64,000 nucleotides of DNA from NCBI GenBank assembly GCA_007922305.1, contig ML677366.1, positions 16,778,338-16,842,337 on the forward strand, written 5' to 3'. This document shows positions 29,111-40,300 of the stretch, in pieces (the first letter of the stretch is position 1; each line of letters opens with the position of its first letter). The translations under genes were made by a program, and so were the position numbers. Origin of the DNA: Dermatemys mawii (taxonomy: Eukaryota; Chordata; Testudines; Dermatemydidae). The notes beneath the pieces were generated by a model, which saw nothing but the letters and a program-made list of their open reading frames with translations, made no database searches and had not been told where the DNA came from.

Positions 29111-29216
29111 ACATCTGATGAAGTGGGTTTTAGCCTATGAAAGTTTATGCCTAAATAAATGTGTTAGTCTCTAAGGTGCCAGAAGGACTCATGGTTCTTT
29201 TTGCGGATACATAGGT
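29111..29216 (+). mobile_element. Fold-back family copy, right half only
   Basis: The sequence from GATGAAGTGGGTTTTAGCC to GTTAGTCTCTAAGGTGCC corresponds to the right arm and tail of the complete element at 51253-51461. The left arm is missing, as expected for 5' truncation in retroposition. Confidence 0.65.
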
Positions 29217-30139
29217 TGCCCTCTAACGACCCCTGGTGGATCATTACTATATTGAATAACTACATTACTTTGAGCCTATGTTATTATCTGTACATCTCAG
29301 CGGGCAGCATTTTCACTTCTGGGCCTGTAGGATTTGGGTTTAATTCCCACTAAGGCTCTAACACAGGAAAGCAATATAGGGCAGCTCCACTGCCGGACAC
29401 AGAGCCCTTGAAATATGGTACTAACAAAAGCACTATTTGTTCCACTCTGATGACCATTATGCTGGAAGTTAAATATTACATGGTGGTTTCTGCAAAGAAC
29501 AATATTTTTTTTTGTGATAAAACAGTGAACAGTTCACCAGAGCATACATCTAACAAACGTTGGGGCATGAGGCAAGGGTTAATTAATTGGTTTAGCTTTT
29601 CTTTCATTTTTTCCTGTCCTAGTTATATGTGGGTAATGTAACTAACTCTGTAAATAATCACCTGGGTGCTAAAACAACAAGCCCTCTACAGATCATTGAA
29701 ATTAGTAAGAATAACGAAGATCACCCCCTGAAGTAAAAATGAGGAAAACAGAGCGAGTCTTGCAATGGAGCAGAGAATGGAAGGGCAGTGAATAAACTAC
29801 ATAGACAATGTGTCCTCTGTCAATAAGGCAGGTTCTAATGTCCAAGGTTGTGTAATAAATAAGGGTTGAGCTCTTGCCACCTAATCCTGCTCCCACTGAA
29901 GTCAGTGAGAATCTGCAGTGACTTCAACAAGCATTGGATCAGGCTGATAATCACTATCACATAACCATAATACTTAGCACTCTGCCTCTTCCAAGTACGA
30001 TCCAAATATTATTAACGAATCCTTGTCCCCATGGTAAGCTAATATACCTAGGCTCATTTGCAGAGGGGGAAAGTAAAGGTTCAGTCCTGCTTCTATTAAA
30101 ATCAATAGCAAAATTCAAGAGGAGTAGGACTGGGCCCTT

Positions 30140-30417
30140 GGGATATGTCTACACTACAACAGAAGTCCTATTGCATGTCCGCAGCTGATCTGGGTCAGCT
30201 GACTTGGGATCCTTGGGCTCCAGCTGAGAAGCTATAAAACTGCAGTGCAGTTGTTCAGGCTGGAGCTTGGCCTCAGGACCCTGTAATGGGAGATGGTCTC
30301 AGAGGCAGAGCCTGAGTGTCTACACAGCAATTTTTAGCCCCATAGCCCAAGCCCCACTCGGGTGTCCTAGGCTCTGAAACTTCGTGCTGGAGGACTCATC
30401 ACAATGCAGACATACCC
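30140..30417. mobile_element. Miniature palindromic element, family M1
   Basis: The ends are GGATATGTCTACACTAC and AATGCAGACATACCC. The internal part repeats the same words in inverted order (GGCTCCAGC, CTGGAGC, TGTCTACACAGC). It has no coding capacity. Confidence 0.65.
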
Positions 30418-33269
30418 TCAGAGACCAATAGGTTAGAGATCAGCTTTTCAGAAATGCTCACTAATTTTGGGAGCACCCATTTCTGGTGTACCCTGCTTGA
30501 GATACATATGTGTTCTGCTATGGAGAATGAGACAAAAGTCCATTTTTCACTTTCTTCCTGGTAGAAAAAAATACAAAACATGGAGGCATGTGATTCTCAT
30601 TAATTTTTTGTGCATGCATGAGAGTTTAGAGTGAACTAGAGAATGCACAGTCTTTAAACTCTGAGTCCTTATAGTTTAGTATTCTTTAGTGTCAATATTT
30701 CTTCTGCATGATATTGTTATCCCTTTGACCTGAGTAGTAAGCAAGTAGTTGGAGCCTTGTTTCCTTCAGGAGAAGAAACTGATGATACGAGTCAAGTATT
30801 TCTTTGATGCAATCCTGTCTGTGTACATTCTTTGTAAATAAAATCCTGTTTCCCTGAACACAGTAGAAACAAACGGCATCAGACTCACAATTCCATAGCT
30901 TGCCTCTCCTGTCAGTCCTGTGCTCCAAGAAGCTCTTTCCCTCTCTGCACCCTCTGAGGGCCACACTCCAGACAGCTTCTCTCGCTGTCTATTGGCTTTC
31001 TGCTTCTAACATGCACACATCTGCCAAACAATTCCGTATCCCCTGCATTTGCAATCAGTCCCTGGGAAATTCCTCAGACCACATGGCTTATCTCTGTTCA
31101 CGCTTTGCTATATGCCTGGTTACCTGGAACCCTTCTCCCCTGACTCTGGCTGCCCTTTCCAAAATCGTGTGTGGACAAGACGCTGTTTCATCCCCCACCA
31201 CCTGTAGTTCCAGCACCTATAATCCCAGGTGAGCCTTATTCTGAGAGATTACATAGGTTTAGGTGGTGCATCATCCTTGTGCTAGTCTGGACTGCTGTTC
31301 CTTGACTGGATGCAGTGCATAGTTCTGTCCTAGAAATTAATCTACATACAGCTTCAATAACATGCACTGACAAATCTCCCCCTCCCTCAAATCCCAAACA
31401 ATGATTTTTTGGTGTAATCCCAACAATTATTGAACGGGAACGCGGACTAAGAAAATAGTGCTGGATTTTCCTTGACACAGAAACAGCTCCAGAAATTGTA
31501 GTTTGTGGCAGTTTGGACATGCACTCCTCTAACTATTACTATTCATAGACTCCTGTAACTTCTTGGTCCATTTGCCAATGAATGAGCTGACGGAGGCTTT
31601 CAGTTTTCTAGACAGCTGACTATTCTGTCAAGAATAGAGCTAACTTTGGGTTATCTGTGCATGGGAGTGCTTGAGGAGGCTGGCTCTTCCAACACACCTG
31701 TCCAATACTCAAGCACAATGCTGACACTAGCATTCTCTAAGCTCTAGGGCAGAACTGGCTACACTTCAGGAGTGGTCAGACATGCTGTGAGTGCAGCTGA
31801 CAGTCAGGTTGAATGGATTTGCAGTCACTAAGCTAGTACTTTTCCTTCGGGGTTCCAGAAAGGAAGAGAGAATCTCCCTGATTCATATAGAAGCTTTGTT
31901 TGACTTGTCTGAACCCCTATAGTTGGCATGTACATTAGACAGTGCTCCAAAAGCAAGATCTTAATTTTCAAATGATGCTATTGGAGCAATTCAGCAATAC
32001 ACACCCATGTCCCTGAATCCTTTTCGCTGTCAGTATTTTGAAACACAAAATTCCTTCTCCAGACCCACCCTTTCCCCTCTCCTGCTCTCTCAGACGAACA
32101 TTTTTATCAACTTTCTGCTAACCACGGTAAACTTGATCTCCTTACAGAAATGCAAATCAGCAGTAATGTCTGAAATGAATGAAGTAACACGGCTGCAAAC
32201 GCTGGTTCTGATTCCGATACTGGTGCAAATCAGGAGTAATGCTAACGAAGTCACTGGGGTTGGCCAAGTGTAACAGCAGTGTGAAGTTAGAATTAGGCCA
32301 TCAGTGTAACAGAGATCAGAGTCAGCCTGACAGCAATTCAAAAATGATGCTTTGCTTAGAATAGTGCTTGTCTGCTGGAAAGAGAGGAACCATGGGAGAG
32401 AAGGAGTGGGGTCATAGGACTTTTGGGGTTTGATCCCACACATCTCAGAATTCCACTGGCCTTTACTATGTATCTGGCAGTGCACAGCAAGAAAAATTTC
32501 AGTGTGCCCACAGACCAGAACTCAAACAAAGGACCCTGGGATACTCACTCAGAACGCTACGCACTTTGTGCACACCAAGTCCCCATCATGTGTACACAAT
32601 GGTGTGAGTTGAAACAGGACACAGCTGTCCTGTGTGTACACTGCTGATGTCCTGGGGCCTAGTTAGTGTGCTTTCCCTCTATAAACAAGTCCTTGCTGTC
32701 TTCATAGACTTTCCTAGATGCCTTATTTTCACAGTCTTTTATACTACGGTCAGTAATCATACTTTGCCCTTAATAATGAAATACAAGGAATCCATATTTT
32801 TATATGCCTTGTAAATTGTTTACGTGTTTCGGATATGATTTGTTTACTAAATTTTAAGTATCCAGTCCCCTCCCTTTATGTCAATGGGAAATTGTTGGTG
32901 ATATCAGTGGAAGCCCAGGATGGGAGCCCAAGTCTCTTTATGAGTCAGTTCATTCTGTACTTTTCACCTGTGTTTGCATTGCCTATCTGCCCCGGATAGT
33001 TGTACATGCGCTTGAAGAGGAAAACAACATGTTACAATATAATCCCGACTTCTGCCCTGAGGAGATAACTCAATTTGACCTTGATCCTAACACCCCAAAC
33101 TTTTGGAATCAGCTCAGGCTGATAGATAAGTGTCTCTCCTCCGCTATCATGCAACACAATTCTCGTTGCCCCTGAAATCAGAGATCGGAAAATCACGCGT
33201 GCAAATCGCTGTCTCAGTCAGCTGGACTTGAAGCTCCGTTATCCTGGTGATATGGAGCTAGATAAGCGA
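30418..33269. other. Intergenic upstream of SLC27A2
   Basis: No gene, exon or clear repeat was recognised. Several open frames of 60-130 codons overlap on both strands without similarity. The SLC27A2 CpG island begins at the right end. Confidence 0.55.
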
Positions 33270-34330
33270 GGTGTGGAACAGCCTCTCCAGCCCCGCAGCA
33301 AAGCAGGGAGGCATCTGCCACCCGCTGGGGCACCTGTTCTGGAAGGGGAATCAGAAAGAAACTCGGGGTTGCTACGATCCGGATTTCTCTGAGATCAGCC
33401 TCCCTTTCCGGGCTCCTAACCGCTTCGGGTGCGGTGGCGTGAGTCGGGCTGAGCGGTACCCTGTGACCGGCGAGCCGGAGCAAGGGACTACTCCGGTTGT
33501 AGCGACAGGGGGAGCCGGCATCTCGCCAGGGCGAGGAAAGGGCGCGTCCCACTCCCCCGAGTCCCTCCCCCTGTCCCCGCGCGGCAGTTTCGCCTGGTCC
33601 CCGCAACCATCCAGCCCCACGTGGCTGATACCTGGTCCTGGGTCCTCCCCCGGGCCAACCCACCTGCTCCCTCCAATCTCACCGTCCCTCCGGCGCCAGG
33701 GAGGAGGGAGCGGCTGGGCCCGCCCCTGCCCCGCCGGGAGCCGAGCAGCAGGGCCAGGCGAAGCGCCGCGTCTCCAGCCTCGCAGCTCCTTCCGCTCCGC
33801 GTCCCTTGCGCTGAGCACTGCCCGGGCCGGGTCATGTTCTCCGCCTTCTACTCCGCGCTCGCGGGGCTGCTGCTCCTGCCGCTGCTGCTGCACCTCGCCA
33901 GCCCCCACTTCTTCCGCGACCTGCGCTTCTTCCTCAAGATGGCCTGGGCGGCTCAGCGGGCGCGCAGCTATGCGGCGCGGAACCCGCCGCGCACCATCCT
34001 GGAGGTGTTCGCGGAGCGGGCGCGCCTGGCGCCGCGCAAGCCCCTGCTGCTGTTCCGGGAGGAGTCGCACACCTACGAGCAGGTGGACAAGCGCAGCAGC
34101 CGGGTGGCCCGGGCGCTGCGCGAACACGCCGGGCTGCAGCCGGGGGACTGCCTGGCCCTCTTCATGGGCAACGAGCCCGCCTACGTCTGGGTCTGGCTGG
34201 GCTTGGCCAAGCTGGGCTGCGCCATGGCCTGCCTCAACTTCCACATCAGGGGCAAGTCCTTGCTGCGCTGCTTCCAGTGCAGCGGAGCCAAGGTGCTGCT
34301 GGCAGCCCCAGGTGAGCCCCGCTGCTGCGG
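33270..34330. promoter_or_regulatory. CpG island and GC-box promoter of SLC27A2
   Basis: Base composition changes sharply to CpG-rich here and falls again after exon 1. A GC box (GGGCCCGCCCCTGCC) lies at 33717-33731, about 105 bases before the start codon. No TATA box is evident, so dispersed initiation is likely. The transcription start cannot be placed from sequence alone. Confidence 0.7.
33834..34311 (+). CDS. SLC27A2: SLC27A2 coding exon 1 (residues 1-160)
   Basis: The exon encodes [20 protein letters not shown] through [11 protein letters not shown] and ends one base into Glu160 (CCA G|GTGAGC). It holds the membrane anchor and the conserved [20 protein letters not shown] block. It is very rich in G+C, unlike the later exons. 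Confidence 0.95.
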
Positions 34331-37300
34331 GGGCGGGGGGGGGCGGGAGTGGCTGCCCCCAGCCGCCCATCCACTCGCGGGCCCCCACCTGCTGGGCTTC
34401 TGCTGCTCATCAGGGAGAGAGCTCACCTGCCCTGCAGCTCTCTGAGGTGGGAATGTGGGACAGGCCCAGGCATGGCGACAGGGGTAGCCCAGAATATGGG
34501 ACAGGCCCCACAGGTGATGAGGGTAGCCCAAAATGTGGAACAGTCCCCCTGGAGTGTGGGCCAGTCCCCAGGGTCTGAGGATGGCCCAGAATGTGGGCTA
34601 GTCCCTCTGGGGTCAGGGGTAGCCCAGGATGTGGGACAGTCCCCAGAGAGTGGGGAGTGGGTTGAGGAGGGTTGTTCCTTTAACATGTACAATAACCTCT
34701 GCTACAACTTAATTGTCAAGAGGTGGCCCCTCCGGTGTCAGTAATTTGGAACAGTCATGACGAGGAAGCTGCAGGCCAAAGGTAACTGGGTCAAAAGCCA
34801 ATGAACATAATAAACAGAGTCTTATGCAAGGTCTTTCTGATGCCCAGTCTCAACTCAGCTCCCACTGCTTTGGGGAGGCATGGCCAGGGAGATGCCTTGC
34901 CCAGAAGCCCAGGGAGGGAGGCGGGGTTCTGCCAATATTTAGCCAATGCAGAGGACCAAGATGTAGTCTACAAGGCCCTAGTCCTACCAGCAGGGGCTCT
35001 ACGTTTTTTGACACCTCAGGCGCGGCAGTCAGGTGGGCTTCGGCAGCACGCCTACGGGGGGACCTCCCCCAGAAATGCCGCCAAAGGCACCCTGACTGCT
35101 GCGCTCATGCCTTAAACTTTAATTCTGATATGGACTCTGTCTAGGCTGTGCCCTGCACTAAGCCTCATTGACTTAATTGAGCTCCAGGTGGGCAAAGGAG
35201 GGTCTGCCCAGATGAAAGAGATTGTAGGATCTGAGCCATAGTGCTGAAGGTTTTTCTCAAAGATCCAGGCAGTGAAAGAGGTAGCATTTAAACATCCAGG
35301 TGCTTTTTGGGATAAGCAGAGGATGCATCAAGTCAGGTGTGAGAATGTAACATACCTTCTGTAAGTAGCTACATGGGGAATAAATATTTAATAATGGGCT
35401 CTTCACTCTAGCAGAGAAAAGCATAACACACTATCCAAGGGCTGGAAGTTGAAACTAGACAAATTCAAACTGGAAATAAGGTGTAAGTTTCTGATGGTGA
35501 GTGTAGTAAATCATTGGAACAATTTACAAAGGGTCATGGTGGATTATCTGTAATTGACCATTTTAAAATTAAGATTGGCTTTTTTAAAAAAAATAAAATA
35601 AAAGACCTACTCTAGGAATTATTTTGGGGATGGTTTTATGGCCTGTGTGAGACCGAAGGAGGGTGATCAGACAGCAAGTGTGAAAAATCAGGACAGGGAG
35701 TGGGGGTAATAGCCTAAATAAGAGAGACCCAAAAATCTGGGGTGTCCCTATAAAAATCAGGACATCTAGTCACCCTAGACAGGAGGTCAGACTGGATGAT
35801 CACAATGGTCCCTTCTGGCCTTAGAATCTATGAATGGATGAAAGTTCCCAAATCATTTGCAATATATTTTCATTTCCAATTTATATAGTAAGGGGAAACG
35901 TCCAGGAGTTTACTTAGGCACTAGGTGCTTTATGTGTATGTATAAAGATAGAGTATCTGCATTAATATTTAAGGGTCAAAGACATTTTTATGCAGATGTT
36001 TAAATGCTCCTAAATTTTATGAACTCAAAAACAAATCTTTCCAAGCCTAACACAGGAACTATGCCTCAGTGAGAATGAATTTCATGCTACATTTGAACTT
36101 TCAAAATTAATCAATTTTTAAGTTATCACACTGGGAAAAAGCTAGTGTTTAGGACAGGCAAATGTACTTTTCCAAAAAAGTATTTAGCTCTCAGAAAAGA
36201 CCAAAAAAAAAAAAAAAAAGGAGATTTCAGCCCAAAATAAGAAATTTTTTTAACGCTGAATGGTTGGAAATAGTGGGTTATTAATTACATCATTTCCCCA
36301 ACCTTAGCTGTAGTAGCCACTACGGGCAGTTAAAATAGAAGACCAAAAAAAAAGATTTCCCCTCTGTTAAACATTTACTTTCTATGCCCTGATTTGAGTT
36401 TTGACCTTTACACTGTGTTTCTGTGCTATCCTAGGTCAAAGGTAAAACTCTTCTGATCAAAACTGTATCATGTGTGACCATTGTTATTTACTTGCATGGA
36501 TATGTTGAATAGGTTTCTGCAAAGGAATATGTTGATTCAATTATAAAACAGGAGTAAAGTGTATTGTATTTACATCTGTGTTTGTTGCCACACCATGGCT
36601 CATTAGATCTACATGTGGAGGGGTTTTATATTAACCCCTCCATGGAGAAAAGGGGTTCTCGTGCCTCCACAGAATATTCTCCTCTCTGCCACCCAGCCCA
36701 ATTCTCCATGCAGTCCAGGGTCTGTGTAGAAGGAGAGGTGGAGTGAGGGTGGGCAGGAACAGGATAGGCAGACCACCTGAATGCATATCATTCTCCTTTC
36801 CAGTCCTGCCAAAGATGTCCAGAAATGTTAATACAGCCTGAAGCTATATTAACCATTTTTAATTCCCCTGCATGAACCTCAGAGAAGGCTATGGAGGGTT
36901 GGGAAGGTTCTTGGCAGTACAGCACTGTAATGGGTTGGGACTCACCACCCAGTGCCTCCTGCTGTTTAGTCCAGGAATTAGCTCGGTTGGTGGCAAGCAC
37001 CCTCTTCTGGTGGTGTCCCATGTGTCTCTCACTCTTGGTCACCCTCCTTTGGCATTTGGACCCGCACTGCTCCTTGCTTGCGGCATCCCCAAGTCCACAC
37101 TCACCCCTTCCAGAGGGGCAGTCCTCCAGATGCAGTGGCCAACCACACTCCAAGTTGAGCCCCTTCTGGCAGGGGTCTGGTGTAGTCCACAGAGGCCACT
37201 TCCCACACCCATCTGCAATATGGGCCTGGGTCTCCCTGCTGACCACCCTCTACTCTGGGTCCTGGCCCGGGGAACCTCTGGCAGCAGCCATCCTGCCCTC

Positions 37301-40300
37301 CTTCACTCCCTTAGTCCACCTCGCTCTCCCTGGGCCACTTCCTCTTTGGCACCTCAGCACTGGATAAACCCTTCTCTCAGGGCTGGCAGCCAGAGTCCTC
37401 TTCTGCTCCTCTGAGCCTGCCCAGCACTGCTCTGTCCCTGGTGCTTCTCCTCCCTCAGGAGCCAGACCTTCCCCTATGAAGGTCCAGGAAAGACTGTCTG
37501 CCCTGCTCCTGGGCAGCCTTCTTATAGCACCTAGCCTGTCCCTGATTGGCTGACTACAAGCTTGGCCCTGATTGGCCCTCAGTAGGACCTTGTCTTATTG
37601 GCTGGCAGCCCACACAGGCGCTCTGGCCTACTCTTAGCCCTCTCTGGCATGGGAGTGGGTAGCCGCCCCACTACAAGCATCAGTGGACTTGTGCTGGCAA
37701 GGAGCTAGGGATGTAGGTGGGAGCCAGAGCTGCAACAGAGGTCTGGGGTCTCCACATGGATGGCCCTGCAACCTGCCAGATTTGGGGGCAGCTTTTCTGC
37801 TAGGAGGACACACTTTTACAGTCTGGGCCTTGGGTTGGTATATTTATAAATACTGTTCCCAAGAACATCAACAGGCAACTACCCTAGAAATAGTGGTTCC
37901 AATAATAGTAATCCCAGTTGCTAGATTCAAAGTGAATGGCAGATCTGTTTGTTTTGGGATACAGTAGGTTGGGTTGCGGAATCCAGCAGTAGGTTGCATA
38001 TTAGGAACAATTCCAACTCTTTTGATGGGCATTTCCACACAAGAAAGGTGCACACAGCCAGGCTTTGCAACATTTCATGACTGGGGGAAGGGATTGATAT
38101 AAATTAAATGAAAGGACTCTTGGCAAATTACGTGAACATCTAAGAAATAGCTTGTGCAAGAATAAGTTCCTTTGAGTGAAGAAAAAAGTCCCTGGGATAT
38201 TGAGTCAGTCTCCTACAGAGAATACTGACTCATTTATTTTGACACTACATAAACCAGTTACCTCTTACAAGTAATCTGTCACTTTTGGTTTTAGTGATAT
38301 AAAGTTAAAGCACTACATAAGTTAACTGTAGACATCAAATTGGACAGTGTATCAGGGTTTTGTTCAGGCATTTAAAACATATATTTTATGCTATAAAATA
38401 GGCTAGAAATGTGGGGCCTGATTCTCAGCTGATGTAAGTCGATGTGGCTCCATAGAAATCAACACAGCTTCTGCCCCCTGATTCTTGACACTCAGCACTG
38501 AGTGGGGCAGCCCTCAAGACATTAATTGAAGTCAATGGGACAGTGACAGTTTACACCCACTGAGAAGTTAAATGGAAATTGGTGTACATCTGTTAATTAG
38601 TATTTATCTGTTAGAAATTAAAAAAATACAGTGACTAAAGTGAAATCCCTGCAAGCTCCATGGACACTTTTCAAAGACACCATAATAAAGGCCCATCTTA
38701 AATGTATACCCCAAATTAAAAGACACAAAGAACTAAAAGAGAGCCACTGTGGTTTAACAACTGTGTAAAAGAAGCAGTGAGAGAGAAAAAGGCATCTTTT
38801 AAAAAATGGAAGTCAGATCCTATTGAGGTATCTAGAAAGGAGCATAAACACTGCCAAATTAAATGTAAAAATGTAATAAGAAAAGCCAAAAAGGAGTTTG
38901 AAGAACAGCTAGCCAAAAACTCAAAAGGTAATAAAATGTTTTCTAAAAACATCAGAAGTAGGAAGTCTGCTAAACAACCAGTGGGGCTCCTGAACGATAG
39001 ATACAAAAGGAGCACTTAAAGACGATAAAATCATTGCGGAGAAACTAAATTAAATTCTTTGCTTCAGTCTTCATGGCTGAGGACATTAGGGAGATTCCTA
39101 AACCTGAGCCGCCTTTTGTAGGTGACAAATCTGAGGAATTGTCACAGATTGAAGTGTCAGTAGAGGAGGTTTTGGAACTAATTGATAAACGTAACTGTAA
39201 CAAGTCACCAACAAGTCTGAAAGAACTCAAGTGTGAAATTGAGGAACTATTAACTATGGCTTGTAACCTGTCCTTTAAATCAGCTTCTGTACCAAGTGAC
39301 TGGAAGACAGCTAATGTAATGACAATATTTAAAAAGGGCTCTAGAGGTGATCCCAGCAATTACAGACCAGTAAATCTAACATCCATACTAGGCAAATTAG
39401 TTGAAACAATAAAATTTTCAGGCACATAGAACACCACAAATTGTTGGGCAAAAGTCAACATGGTTTCTGTAAAGGGAAATCATGTCTTAATAATCTATTA
39501 GAGTTCGTTGAAGGGGTCAATAAATGTGTGGACAAGGGGGATCCAGTGGACATAGTGTACTTAGATTTCCAGAAAGCCCTTGACAAGGTCCCTTACCAAT
39601 GGCTGTTACATAAATTAAGTTGTCATGGGATAAGAGGGAAGATTCTTTCATGGATTGAGAATTGGTTAAAAGACAGAGAACAAAGGGCAGAAATAAATAG
39701 TAAATTTTCAGACTGGAGAGGGGCAACTAGTGATGTTCCCCAAGGGTCAGTCCTAGGACCAATCCTATTCAACTTATTCATAAATGATCTGGAGAAAGGG
39801 GTAAACAATGAGGTGGCAAAGTTTGCAGCTGATACTAAACTGCTCAAGATAGTTAAGACCAAAGCAGACTATGAAGAACTTCAAAAAGATCTCACAAAAC
39901 TAAGTGACTGGGCAACAAAATGGCAAATGAAATTTAATATGGATAAATGTAAAGTAATGCACATTGGAAAAAATTACCCCAACTACATATACAATATGAT
40001 GGGGGCTAATGTAGCTACAACTAACCAGGAAAAAGATCTTGGAGTCATCATGAATAGTTCTCTAAAGACATCCACGCAGTGTGCAGTGGCAGTCAAAAAA
40101 GCAAACAGGATGTTAGGGATCATTAAAAAGGGATAGAGAATAAAACAGAGAATATCTTATTGCCCTTATATAAATCCATGGTGAGCCAACTCTTGAATAG
40201 TGCGTAACAGATGTGGTCTCATCTCAAAGAGGATATACAGTACTGGCATTAGAAAAGGTTCAGAGAAGGGCAACTAAAATGATTAGGGGTTTGGAACGGG

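Noticed and set aside
33621..33833. In-frame extension of SLC27A2 upstream of the ATG at 33834
   Set aside because: The frame is open but starts with GTG and has no in-frame ATG; homology to FATP2 begins exactly at 33834.
33372..34388. 338-codon open frame on the minus strand opposite SLC27A2 exon 1
   Set aside because: It is a composition-driven shadow of exon 1; no domain or homology and no splice logic.
33271..34578. 435-codon open frame on the plus strand over the CpG island
   Set aside because: It runs out of frame with SLC27A2 exon 1, is Arg/Ser/Pro/Gly-rich as expected from G+C-rich DNA, and resembles no protein I know.
36872..37414. 180- and 158-codon open frames as genes
   Set aside because: They lie mostly inside LTR copy 2 and have no recognisable domain.
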